NCBI RefSeq assembly: GCF_003201815.1
Contig: NZ_QJKB01000021.1
Span: 1 to 50,150, forward strand
From: Undibacterium pigrum
Lineage (GTDB): Bacteria > Pseudomonadota > Gammaproteobacteria > Burkholderiales > Burkholderiaceae_D
Length of the DNA stretch: 50,150 nucleotides
Direction of reading: 5' to 3'
In this document: piece by piece, positions 26,501-33,339 of the stretch
How the letters are laid out: each line of letters begins with the position of its first letter
Position numbering within the stretch: position 1 is the stretch's first letter
The notes under the pieces: generated by a model
Database searches by the model: none
Told to the model about the DNA's origin: nothing
Seen by the model: only the letters and a program-made list of their open reading frames with translations
Translations under genes and position numbers: made by a program

Positions 26501-27621
26501 CTGCTGTGCTGTCCACTGCTGCGCCCGGGAATATGTCCACGACGACGCAACATAGTGTCGCGGCAGTACCAGGCACAGGCAGTTTTGCCGGCAAACAAAT
26601 CTTGCTGGTGGAAGATAATTACTTCAACCAGATCGTCGCCACCAAGATTCTTGAGCAGACCGGTGCTGTCGTTAAGCTGGCCAATAATGGCAGCGAAGCA
26701 GTAGAAATCATGAAAGGCGCTGCCGGGCAATTTGACCTGGTGCTCATGGATGTGCAAATGCCCATCATGGACGGCTGGACAGCCACCGGGATTTTACGCA
26801 AAGAACTGGCCATGACTCTGCCCATCCTGGCCATGACCGCAGGCGTCATGACCAGCGAACGTGAACGCTGCCTGGAAGCAGGCATGAATGACGTCATCTC
26901 CAAGCCCATAGACATAGATCAGATGCTGGCCGCGCTGGCGCGTTACCTGTCGCCCGCGTCTGCCGCGTCTGCTTCTGCAACTTCTGCCACAGCCAATAAC
27001 GAGGTCGCGGCTACCAGCCTGCCCGACGTGAGCCAGCCAGCCCCCAGCGGTGCTTTTGACCCCTCCAAACTCATGGCACTGGCCAAGGGCAACCCCAACC
27101 TCATCAAAACCCTGGCTGGCGTGATACAAAACATGATCAACCACGCCACGCAAGACTTCCAGCAAGCGATAGCCCACTGGCAGCAAGGCGATGCCCAGCA
27201 GGCGGCACGTACCCTGCACACTTTGCGCGGCAGCATAGGCACTCTGGGCGCGAAGGATTTTGCCCAGGCTGCCCTGACGCTGGAAAATGCCATCAGCCAG
27301 CAAGACCAGGCACGCATCCCCGCCCTGCTGGCAAATGCAGAACAACAACTGCAACTGACCATCACCAGCGTACAAGCCTGGTTGCACGCGCATGACGCCA
27401 GCACTGCGGCATCTGCCATCCCTGCCAGCCAGCTTCAGCCCGAGCAATTACAAGAATTCAAGACCCTGCTGCAAACACAGAATATGAAAGCCAGCGCCCT
27501 GTATCAGGAATTGCAAGCCAGTTTGCAGCAACACTGGCCGCTACAGCGCCAGCAAGCCATGCAGCAGGCAATGCTGAGCCTGGATTTTGCCGCTGCACTT
27601 GATGTGCTGGAGACGGCCTAG
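23581..27621 (+). CDS. Hybrid sensor histidine kinase: MASE1-PAS-PAS-HisKA-HATPase-REC-REC-HPt
   Basis: A 1346-residue inner-membrane hybrid kinase. Residues about 10-290 form an eight-helix MASE1 sensor. PAS domains start near 305 and 430. H590 in NMSHEIRTPMNAVLG is the autophosphorylated His; the HATPase domain follows (about 690-810, with the FGGTGLGLAISKRL box). Receiver 1 has D900 (DWHMPGQDG), receiver 2 has D1057 (LMDVQMPIMDG), and the HPt His is H1213 (TLHTLRGSIG). All phospho-residues for a complete relay are present. The start at 23581 has a GGAG nine bases upstream; the frame is open from 23269 but that part is not protein-like. The next gene is a REC-GGEEF protein, its probable output. 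The 455 bp between 23126 and 23580 separate it from the divergent HTH gene and contain AT-rich promoter-like DNA but no gene. Confidence 0.96.
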   Translation: MSVQQEPHSAVRLLVMTGFWYFVLAVAGILLTPGDDPIATLWYANALAVAFMYEQGRRRQGQMVVLVAVASFAANMLTGSSAAVAGMFAFANCLETVLVSYTIRQGDLARDFDRSGSQLLKLILLGFFLPCACSATFVATLMAWDGQADFGRTFTNWYVSAALGQTLIFPLLRLGMRQNAFANWSANWLRFTRFTLTVLLLVMLGLMYLPFPFIYVLVALSFAATRLTYEESHLLLVLVITSLGLMISFGQIASPHDFPDWKIVLLYLPILMTAIPPMLLSTSMNESRLKEAARLQALQELAHSQASLQATINHMPAMISYCDRQLTMRFANEAFLQWFGFANTNIKGMPVQKVIGEAVYAQSKAHIEAALAGEPQLFERTLTGQNEQRRYLLTSYVPHVSHGEVHGIYVFSTDISPLKQAQLQEQRTQARLQSLFAAASEFAIISCDLQGTIRFFSHGAERMLGYAEAEMVGLHTPDIIHLDSEMLTRAALLTAELGYPVQGFEVFAAKARLGEVQAQQWTYVHKDGSHIPVSLVISAVHNEAGQIDGFLGIAIDISRQQQLEASLIAARDQAEMASRTKSEFLANMSHEIRTPMNAVLGMSYLLGKTELNADQRNYLEMIRSSGQSLLGILNDILDISKIEAGRIELSPTRFYLKDILSALANMMSVNVGEKQLELSMGIDTAVPRELIGDALRLQQVLINITGNAIKFTEQGEVSLLVQLASEDGQGGQAGQDAGSLLVQFIIRDTGIGMSTEQISRMFSAFEQADASTSRRFGGTGLGLAISKRLVDLMDGDIQVKSQEGQGTEFIVSVPMQAAPAMPLPEENCQPASLPLADGRSRKILVVDDNATSRSYIAKTIEAWGWQADTASSGEQALQKVRERLAQMTGPDYDYCAILIDWHMPGQDGLATLAAIKAILASQHIPLILMSSAYDRSALNMDGKPDAPDAVLLKPVTGSSLYDVLQETSRHLQQPAVLSTAAPGNMSTTTQHSVAAVPGTGSFAGKQILLVEDNYFNQIVATKILEQTGAVVKLANNGSEAVEIMKGAAGQFDLVLMDVQMPIMDGWTATGILRKELAMTLPILAMTAGVMTSERERCLEAGMNDVISKPIDIDQMLAALARYLSPASAASASATSATANNEVAATSLPDVSQPAPSGAFDPSKLMALAKGNPNLIKTLAGVIQNMINHATQDFQQAIAHWQQGDAQQAARTLHTLRGSIGTLGAKDFAQAALTLENAISQQDQARIPALLANAEQQLQLTITSVQAWLHAHDASTAASAIPASQLQPEQLQEFKTLLQTQNMKASALYQELQASLQQHWPLQRQQAMQQAMLSLDFAAALDVLETA

Positions 27622-27682
27622 GGTCAAGCGATAGAAAACAGTATCATGACACTGAAGCGAGAAACCAGAGTCACAAAATTTG

Positions 27683-28690
27683 ATGGCAGCCCGCATCACA
27701 AATGCTATCCTGAGAAAACATACGGCAGCAAACACTGACACTGACATGGCCACACTTAAATATCTGGCATCCCTGACAAATAATCAAGAGTTCTTGTCAC
27801 GCCGCCCGCGCATACTCATCGTTGATGACCAGGTCATCAACATCCAGACCCTGTACCAGATATTTGCTGACGACCATGAAGTTTTTATGGCCACCAGCGG
27901 CCAGAAAGCCCTGGAGTTTTGCCGGCAAACCCCGCCCGACCTGCTCTTGCTCGATGTCATGATGCCAGAGATGGACGGCCTTGAAGTCTGCACCCGCCTC
28001 AAGCAGGAAGAACTGACAGCCGACATCCCCGTGCTGTTTGTCACAGCCCAGAACGATGCTGGTGAAGAGTCACGCGCCCTGCTGGCCGGTGGCATGGATT
28101 TCATCAGCAAACCCGTCAACCCTGACGTCGTGCGCGCCCGCGTCAAGACCCATATCACCTTAAAATTACAGCATGACCTGCTAAAAAAACTGGTCTTCAC
28201 CGACCCGCTGACAGGCCTGGCCAACCGCCGCAGCTTTGATAATTCTTATGACAAGGAATGGCGGCATTGCCAGCGCTATGGCAAATCCCTGGCTATACTC
28301 ATGATCGATATTGATTGCTTCAAACAATATAACGACCATTATGGTCACCAGCAAGGCGATGTTTGCCTGGCCGCTGTCGCCGCCTGCCTTGATGCTGGCT
28401 TTCGCCGCCCGCATGATGTGGTCGCCCGCTATGGCGGCGAAGAATTTATCTGCCTCATGTCTGAATGCGAACTCGGTGCAGCAATCAGCAAGGCTGAATC
28501 ACTGCTGGAAGCCATCGTCGCCCAGGCCATCCCGCACATTACCTCCAAGGTAGGCGAGATCGTCACCCTCAGCATAGGCGTCGCTGCTACTGTGCCTGGT
28601 AACAGCGAGGACAGGGCCGCCCTGGTTGCTGCTGCCGATGAAAAGCTGTACGTCGCCAAGCAGGCAGGGCGTAACCGGGTTGCCTCCTGA
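27683..28690 (+). CDS. Response regulator with diguanylate cyclase output
   Basis: A REC-GGDEF protein of 335 residues that should make cyclic di-GMP. The receiver domain has the acidic pair in LIVDDQ and the phospho-acceptor D91 in LLLLDVMMPEMDG, with KPVN as the Lys motif. The cyclase domain has FTDPLTGLANRR and the active GGEEF at 251-255; an I-site RPHD lies five residues ahead, so product inhibition is expected. The gene follows the hybrid kinase by about 60 bases and is very likely its target through the HPt domain. The start is uncertain: TTG 27680, ATG 27683 and ATG 27746 are all in frame, with no strong ribosome binding site. Confidence 0.95.
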   Translation: MAARITNAILRKHTAANTDTDMATLKYLASLTNNQEFLSRRPRILIVDDQVINIQTLYQIFADDHEVFMATSGQKALEFCRQTPPDLLLLDVMMPEMDGLEVCTRLKQEELTADIPVLFVTAQNDAGEESRALLAGGMDFISKPVNPDVVRARVKTHITLKLQHDLLKKLVFTDPLTGLANRRSFDNSYDKEWRHCQRYGKSLAILMIDIDCFKQYNDHYGHQQGDVCLAAVAACLDAGFRRPHDVVARYGGEEFICLMSECELGAAISKAESLLEAIVAQAIPHITSKVGEIVTLSIGVAATVPGNSEDRAALVAAADEKLYVAKQAGRNRVAS

Positions 28691-28764
28691 AACTGGCGGG
28701 ACAGAGTCCCTCTGCCTCACCCGCAATGCGCGCACAAAGAGGCATATTCAGACAGCACAAAAAA

Positions 28765-28806
28765 ATCGACGTGCTATCCAAATTGAATAACACGTCGATC
28801 TTTTTA
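28765..28806. terminator. Terminator between convergent genes
   Basis: ATCGACGTG (28765-28773) pairs with CACGTCGAT (28791-28799), with an A-run before and CTTTTT after, so it can act on both strands. It separates the diguanylate cyclase gene from the minus-strand alanine-rich protein gene. Confidence 0.8.
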
Positions 28807-28843
28807 AACGCAACCTGCATTACCAGGTTGCTGGCTTAGCGGC

Positions 28844-29257
28844 TTATTTCGATGCTACTGGCGTTGCAGCTGTGGTTGCGACTGGCGCTGCTGCCGGTGC
28901 TGCTACCTTGACATCGTCCGCTTTCTTGTCTGTCTTCGCATGTTTTTCATGCTTGCTATGTTTCGTATGCTTTGCTGCTTTTTCTGTTGCTGGCTTGACT
29001 TCTGCTGTCACTGTTTTCACATCTGTTGCCTGTGTCTTCACCTCTGCTACCGGTGCTGGTGCTGGTGTTGCAGTTGCAGCTGTAGTTACTGCAGCGGCCT
29101 TCACTGCCGGTGCTGGCGTGCTTGCAACAGCTGAAGCAGATGCCACTGCAACCGGTGCTGTGGCAGCAGCTGCCTTGGCTGGAGCTGCCGGGGTTTGTGC
29201 AAATGCACTACCCATTAATACGGTGGAAGCGATCAGTGCGGTCATGAGCTTGTTCAT
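28844..29257 (-). CDS. Alanine/Thr-rich secreted protein (Asr-like), copy B1
   Basis: A 137-residue exported protein: signal peptide MNKLMTALIAS... ending SAFAQ, then a disordered Ala/Pro/Thr/Val stretch, then a His/Lys block KHTKHSKHEKHAKTDKK and an Ala/Thr tail. Composition and layout resemble the acid shock protein Asr of enterobacteria, whose mature part is also intrinsically disordered and Ala/Lys/His-rich; homology cannot be shown from sequence alone. It is the second gene of a two-gene unit with 29340-29666, and has close counterparts at 31262 and 31824. Probable periplasmic role in acid or metal stress is inference. Confidence 0.75.
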   Translation of the reverse strand: MNKLMTALIASTVLMGSAFAQTPAAPAKAAAATAPVAVASASAVASTPAPAVKAAAVTTAATATPAPAPVAEVKTQATDVKTVTAEVKPATEKAAKHTKHSKHEKHAKTDKKADDVKVAAPAAAPVATTAATPVASK

Positions 29258-29297
29258 TTTTTATATCCTTGAAGTAGTGCGTAGAGTTTGGTTTTTT

Positions 29298-29317
29298 CCG
29301 GCAGCCAGTGCTGCCGG
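29298..29317 (-). other. Intergenic hairpin between the Asr-like genes, copy 1
   Basis: CCGGCAGC-CAGT-GCTGCCGG is an 8-bp stem with a four-base loop in the 82-bp gap between the two genes. On the coding (minus) strand it is not followed by a T-run, so a terminator is unlikely on that strand. The corresponding gap in the other copy has the same hairpin at 31782-31801, with one change that turns an A-U pair into a G-U pair in the minus-strand RNA. Confidence 0.6.
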
Positions 29318-29339
29318 TATTTATGTAATGAGGTAAAAC

Positions 29340-29666
29340 TTATTTCGAAGCTGCGCTGGCAGAGGCAGAAGCAGAAGCTGCTTTCACTTCTTTCTTGGCA
29401 TGTTTCTCATGCTTGGCTGCTTTAGCAGGTTTCGCTTCCGGTGCAGTTGCCGGCACAGAAGCTGCCGTAGCAGTAGCACTGGCTGATGCAGGAGGTGTGA
29501 TTACTTTGATCGCTGGTGCAGGCTTGGCGACGCTGGCAGCAGCCGCAGCAGATGCTGGTTTGGCGGAAGCGGAAGCAGTGGAAGCACTGGCGCTGGCTGG
29601 TGTTTGTGCAAATGCGCTACCCATAACAACTGTGGAAGCGATGATGGCGATGATCAGTTTGTTCAT
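29340..29666 (-). CDS. Alanine/Ser-rich secreted protein (Asr-like), copy A1
   Basis: A 108-residue exported protein with a signal peptide like that of the three relatives (MNKLIIAIIAST..MGSAFAQ), then an almost pure Ala/Ser/Thr/Pro region, the block KAAKHEKHAKKEVKAA and a Ser/Ala tail ending SAASK. It is the first gene of the unit with 28844-29257. It is nearly the same as the gene at 31824-32156 (KHEKHAKKEAKKAEV, same ending). It is preceded by a leader region that is duplicated in front of the other copy. It is almost certainly disordered; the function is unknown. Confidence 0.75.
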   Translation of the reverse strand: MNKLIIAIIASTVVMGSAFAQTPASASASTASASAKPASAAAAASVAKPAPAIKVITPPASASATATAASVPATAPEAKPAKAAKHEKHAKKEVKAASASASASAASK

Positions 29667-29895
29667 GATATTTCCCTATTTATGTTTGGGTTGCTGGTTT
29701 AGTTTGCTTGCTTGTTTTGCGTTTCGTCTTGTACTTCATTTCTGCTTCGTAGTCATGCTACGTAAGCCAAAAACGCCGCCCGGATACTTTGCGTTGACGC
29801 AAAAAACCACACGACATGCAGCTTAGTGTTGTTGTTCTAAACGGCATGTCATCTGTCAACCGTTTGCCATGCTCATGCGTTACGCGCGTAGGTAG
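29667..29895 (-). repeat. Duplicated promoter/leader region, copy 1
   Basis: About 230 bp upstream of the first Asr-like gene match 32157-32385 upstream of the second copy, with identity almost complete from the start codons to the TTTGCGTTGACGCAAA inverted repeat (29788-29803; copy 2 32278-32293), then declining until GTTACGCGCGTAGG. The leader transcribed from the minus strand contains a conserved hairpin (29744-29767; copy 2 32234-32257), then a long A-rich unpaired stretch before the start codon. The likely promoter lies beyond the inverted repeat. Confidence 0.75.
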
Positions 29896-29936
29896 AATAA
29901 AAAAATCAAGATTTCTCACCGCAAAATCACGAAAAA

Positions 29937-29979
29937 ACAAAACGACGCCTGCTGCATGCATAGCGTCGTTTTGTTTTTT
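29937..29979. terminator. Bidirectional terminator-like hairpin without a feeding gene
   Basis: ACAAAACGACGC (29937-29948) pairs perfectly with GCGTCGTTTTGT (29963-29974); A-rich and T-rich tracts on the two sides allow termination in both directions. No annotated gene points into it on either strand: the left neighbour is transcribed away and the right neighbour begins at 30091. It may insulate the Asr-like operon or end an unseen small RNA. Confidence 0.7.
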
Positions 29980-30090
29980 ATAGAGTGCTCATAGCACCAC
30001 TTTACTACCCTGACCCAAAAAGTTTTACTTGCTGTGAGAGGCATGCCCTTTACAATACGGCTAACGAAAATCATTGAGAAAGCAAGCCAT

Positions 30091-30429
30091 ATGGCCAGCA
30101 TCTTCATCCACGAAACTGACGCCAGCAAACTACAACAATTCGACGTGGAGAATCTGGATGACTACAGCCATGTCTGCATGGATGAGTTGCTGACACTGGA
30201 TTTTGAAATCATGTGCCAGGGCACAGGGCAGCGCTGGTGCCTTGACCAACCTTTCATCTATGACGAAAGCAATGGCCTGGTCTTGTGTCTGTTACATCCA
30301 ACGGGGCTGGATACCGTATTGAGTTTGCCACCAGATGAAGATGACATACGCGCAGATGACATGGACAAACTGCGCCGCTTTATCAACGTGCATGGAAAAC
30401 AGCATATCTTCGAACTGTCGACTTTTTGA
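30091..30429 (+). CDS. Hypothetical small cytoplasmic protein
   Basis: A 112-residue acidic protein starting MASIFIHETDASKL at 30091 (the open frame runs from 30034, but GAGAAAG stands ahead of 30091). It has no signal or TM. Strands such as LDFEIMCQGTGQRWCLDQPF and GLVLCLLHPTGLDTVLS alternate with Asp-rich loops, and it ends with KLRRFINVHGKQHIFELSTF. No family is recognised. Together with the next gene it interrupts the two copies of the Asr-like operon, which lie on the opposite strand. Confidence 0.65.
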   Translation: MASIFIHETDASKLQQFDVENLDDYSHVCMDELLTLDFEIMCQGTGQRWCLDQPFIYDESNGLVLCLLHPTGLDTVLSLPPDEDDIRADDMDKLRRFINVHGKQHIFELSTF

Positions 30430-30502
30430 ATACTCAAATGCTGTATGGGCCACGATGCAAAGCAAGTAGTATCCCCTTAACCGCCATTGAACAAGCACCG
30501 TC

Positions 30503-31153
30503 ATGCTCAATTTTTTCATCATCCTTGTCATCTGCAATCTCCTCCATTTGCCGACCATAGCAATAGCAGGCTGGGCAGCGGGTGTCGAGGTTCAAAAGAT
30601 TTCCCTGGGTTTTGGGCCTACACTATTGCAGCGTAAGAATGTCGTCGTGAAACTGATCCCATTGACAGGCTACGTCCGATTTCGCGACACGCGTAATATG
30701 GAATTCTTTGATGGCAATCCATCCCGCACATTTGATCGTCTGCCCGCATTGCAACAGATCCTGGTCGCTCTGACTGGCTGCGCGATACAACTTGCATTGG
30801 CTTTTGTTATCCTCGGCCAGAGCGCCCTGACAGACTTCCTGGCCCTTTTTGAACAGTATTTCATGGGTGCGCTATCACCTTTCGAACTGGCACCCAGCCT
30901 GCTGCACGATGCCTATCGCCTGATACAGACCACACCCTTCTTTACATTGCTGGGCATCGTCGCCGCCAAGATGGCCGCTTATCATTTATTGCCACTGGCA
31001 GGTTTCAATGGCACACAGATCATCACCATTTTGGCGCAACGACTGGGGCTGGATAAATTCGCACCGCAATCCGGCTTTGGTTTTATTGCTATACTGAGCC
31101 TCGCCAGCGTAGCATCCTGGTGCATCGCCATCATCGAAGCCATTAAGCGCTAG
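30503..31153 (+). CDS. Degenerate site-2-protease (M50) homologue
   Basis: A 216-residue membrane protein aligned by eye with RseP-type M50 proteases. GVEVQKISLGFGPTLLQRK followed by LIPLTGYVRF matches the FSIGFG and LIPLGGYV core, and a C-terminal LLPLAGFNG stands at the LDG motif. The catalytic residues are gone: HExxH is replaced by HLPTI (H15-I19), and the Asp of the LDG motif is N169. There is no PDZ domain. It is therefore most likely a membrane pseudoenzyme, perhaps binding the same kind of substrates without cutting them; the idea is inference. The reading frame is intact, so it is not decaying. Confidence 0.75.
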   Translation: MLNFFIILVICNLLHLPTIAIAGWAAGVEVQKISLGFGPTLLQRKNVVVKLIPLTGYVRFRDTRNMEFFDGNPSRTFDRLPALQQILVALTGCAIQLALAFVILGQSALTDFLALFEQYFMGALSPFELAPSLLHDAYRLIQTTPFFTLLGIVAAKMAAYHLLPLAGFNGTQIITILAQRLGLDKFAPQSGFGFIAILSLASVASWCIAIIEAIKR

Positions 31154-31184
31154 TAAAAAATACCCTATGCTACTACAAGAAAAA

Positions 31185-31214
31185 CGCCGCGCGATCTCTA
31201 ATGATTGCGCGGCG
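31185..31214. terminator. Terminator between convergent genes
   Basis: CGCCGCGC (31185-31192) pairs with GCGCGGCG (31207-31214). The A-run before it gives TTTTT on the minus strand, which suits termination of the Asr-like gene at 31262; it may also stop transcription of the M50-like gene. Confidence 0.75.
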
Positions 31215-31261
31215 CTTCTTATTTCTTAACTACTACCCAGCGTGTAACTACTTTGTAAAAA

Positions 31262-31744
31262 TTATTTTACAGCAGGCGTTACTGTTTTCGTTGCACCCAC
31301 AGTTGCTGGTGTTGTCGATGTCACTGGCGTTGCCGACTTCGCGACCACCTTGACAGCATCTGTATGCGCTTCTGCTTTCAGTTCTGCTTTTACTTCAGAC
31401 TTTGCCTTCGCATGTTTTTCATGAGCGACATGCGTGGCTTGTTTTTCATGCTTCGCCACTACTTTCTCAGCACCACTCGTAACATGTTTCACTTCAGTGG
31501 CTGGTGTAGCTGTAGTCACTGCCGTGGTCGGCGTAGTTGGCGTTGTCTGTGCTGCCATCGCAGTAGTTGTCACCGCTTTGGCCGCAGGTGCCGTCACTGC
31601 GACTGGGGCTGGAGCTGCGCTTGTTGCAGCAACTGCTGGCGTTGCCGCTGGCGTCGCTTTTGCAGGTGTGGTGGCAGGTGTTTGTGCAAATGCGCTACCC
31701 ATAACAATAGTGGAAGCAATCAAAGCAGTCATCAGTTTGTTCAT
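31262..31744 (-). CDS. Alanine/Thr-rich secreted protein (Asr-like), copy B2
   Basis: At 160 residues this is the longest of the four relatives. It has the same signal peptide type (MNKLMTALIAST..MGSAFAQ), then a Thr/Ala/Pro region with many ATPA-like words, then HVTSGAEKVVAKHEKQATHVAHEKHAKAKSEV-type His/Lys blocks and a Thr/Val tail. It is the counterpart of 28844-29257 and second gene after 31824-32156. It is probably disordered and periplasmic, with similarity in style to Asr. No cysteines. Confidence 0.75.
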   Translation of the reverse strand: MNKLMTALIASTIVMGSAFAQTPATTPAKATPAATPAVAATSAAPAPVAVTAPAAKAVTTTAMAAQTTPTTPTTAVTTATPATEVKHVTSGAEKVVAKHEKQATHVAHEKHAKAKSEVKAELKAEAHTDAVKVVAKSATPVTSTTPATVGATKTVTPAVK

Positions 31745-31781
31745 TTTTAAATTCCTTGCAGATAAGTGAGTAGTATTTTTT

Positions 31782-31801
31782 CCGGCAGCCCATGCCGCCG
31801 G
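31782..31801 (-). other. Intergenic hairpin between the Asr-like genes, copy 2
   Basis: CCGGCAGC-CCAT-GCCGCCGG occupies the same place as the hairpin at 29298-29317. In the minus-strand RNA the eight pairs are kept, one being G-U where copy 1 has A-U. The surrounding gap sequence has diverged, so conservation is centred on the hairpin. Confidence 0.6.
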
Positions 31802-31823
31802 AGTATTAAATTATTAAAGCAAA

Positions 31824-32156
31824 TTACTTCGATGCTGCGCTGGCAGAAGCAGAGGCCGATGCTGCTTTGACTTCGGCTTTTTTAGCTTCTTTCTTAGCGT
31901 GTTTTTCATGCTTGACAGCTTTTTCTACTGACGCTGCTGGCTTGGCTTCTGCTGGCATCGCTGGTACAGAGGCCGCAGCGGAAGCAGATGCTGCCACTAC
32001 TTTAGTTGCCGGAGCAGATTTCGCCACGCTGGCCGCAGCAGCTGCGCTTGCTGGTTTGGCAGAAGCAGCAGTAGCGCTGGCGCTAGCTGGAGTCTGTGCA
32101 AATGCGCTACCCATAACAACTGTGGAAGCGATGATGGCGGTGATCAGTTTGTTCAT
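31824..32156 (-). CDS. Alanine/Ser-rich secreted protein (Asr-like), copy A2
   Basis: A 110-residue exported, low-complexity protein with signal peptide, Ala/Ser region, the block VEKAVKHEKHAKKEAKKAEV and the tail SASASASAASK. It is a near duplicate of 29340-29666, including the upstream leader. First gene of the second two-gene unit. Function unknown; probably a disordered stress protein of the envelope. Confidence 0.75.
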   Translation of the reverse strand: MNKLITAIIASTVVMGSAFAQTPASASATAASAKPASAAAAASVAKSAPATKVVAASASAAASVPAMPAEAKPAASVEKAVKHEKHAKKEAKKAEVKAASASASASAASK

Positions 32157-32385
32157 GATATTTCCCTCTTTATGTTTGGGTTGCTTACTTGGTTTGCTTG
32201 CTTGTTTTGCGTTTCGTCTTGTACTTCATTTCTGCTTCGTAGTCATGCTACGTAAGCCAAAAACGCCAGCCAGATACTTTGCGTTGACGCAAAAAAACCA
32301 CTTTGTAGTGGCTTAGTGTTGTCGTTCTAAACGAAGGGGATGTTGTCAACCGGAATGCCTGTTGCTGCGTTACGCGCGTAGGAAG
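32157..32385 (-). repeat. Duplicated promoter/leader region, copy 2
   Basis: Second copy of the leader described at 29667-29895, with the TTTGCGTTGACGCAAA inverted repeat at 32278-32293 and the leader hairpin at 32234-32257. After about 32385 the two copies share nothing. No other gene is visible in 32386-32571. Confidence 0.75.
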
Positions 32386-32571
32386 ACTGGACAATCAGCC
32401 TTACCAGGTCAAGATCACAGGATGGTATTCAAGATTTTTTCGCCTGAAGCGAATGAGAAATGTTGCTGCCAAATCTGCGCCTGCGCTTCATCTGCAGATG
32501 TTTGACAAAATGTGTGACGAGATGTGTGAGGCTGACATACCCCCAAAAAGCTCGCAGCAAGATAGGTATAT

Positions 32572-32991
32572 TCAGAACAACAATGCCTTACCAACCACAC
32601 CCAGATTTGTCACACCCTGGCGTTGTGCCGATGCCAATACTGTCATTACCTGATGATAAGGCGTGCCCGCGGTGGCACTGACATACACTTCGTGGGAGTT
32701 TTCTGTGCGGCTGGCCAGTTGCCGGAAATACTGATCCAGTTGTGCGTGCGGCAATGTCTGGCCATTCCAGTACAGCTTGCCATCGGCATCAATTTCTACA
32801 TTGACGACTTCCGGTATCGGCATGAAACTACGACAGACAAGCAGTTGCCCATAGTCGACGATATGCCGATTCGGCGGTAAGTTCATCAGCAACATCATGA
32901 TCAAGGCCAGCAACAGGCCTATCATGGGCGTGTTGTCCAGGCTCATCATCAGTTCGGGTTCTGCATTAAGTTTGCTGGACAGGAATTGCAT
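32572..32991 (-). CDS. ExbD/TolR-like protein lacking the transmembrane Asp
   Basis: A 139-residue protein (start MQFLSSKL at 32991) with one N-terminal TM helix and a periplasmic ExbD-type domain (VNVEIDADGKLYWNGQTL, VYVSATAGTPYHQVMTVLASAQRQGV). ExbD and TolR couple proton flow through ExbB/TolQ to TonB/TolA. The helix normally begins TPFIDVMLVL with an essential Asp (D25 in E. coli ExbD); here it is TPMIGLLLAL with Gly at residue 25. The protein therefore probably cannot carry protons by itself. No exbB gene is adjacent. A non-energised or regulatory variant is inference. Confidence 0.85.
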   Translation of the reverse strand: MQFLSSKLNAEPELMMSLDNTPMIGLLLALIMMLLMNLPPNRHIVDYGQLLVCRSFMPIPEVVNVEIDADGKLYWNGQTLPHAQLDQYFRQLASRTENSHEVYVSATAGTPYHQVMTVLASAQRQGVTNLGVVGKALLF

Positions 32992-33339
32992 GACGCCCCC
33001 TTTGCTTGTGGTCATTCATATTACACATATTCAATACCTGTTGCAAAATTTCCTGGCTGAAAATATCGCATCATAAATACCAAGCGCAGAAGACAAATAT
33101 TCGGTAAAGTTGATCCATGCAATTTTTTCTGCTGATGTAGCACCAGTCTGTCGCTGGCTCTTAACAAAACCTGGCTATACATGATGCTGGCGGACATGCT
33201 TTGATGCCGCCCGATGCCTTCATGAAAAGCCGTGTATAGTTTTGCACTTGCAGCAAAAAGTGCAGTCGACAATGTTTGGTTATACTGTGGCAAAGTTTTT
33301 ATTCGCACCCTGGTGCAGGCATCTTTAGAGGCAAGGAAT

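Noticed and set aside
31364..31750. Cys/Arg-rich frame (and a similar one at 28940-29134)
   Set aside because: These are antisense products of Ala/Thr/His-rich genes; the Cys-richness is an artefact of complementary codons.
33021..33308. 95-codon minus-strand frame in the gap before 33340
   Set aside because: No ribosome binding site, domain or composition support; the gap is better read as intergenic.
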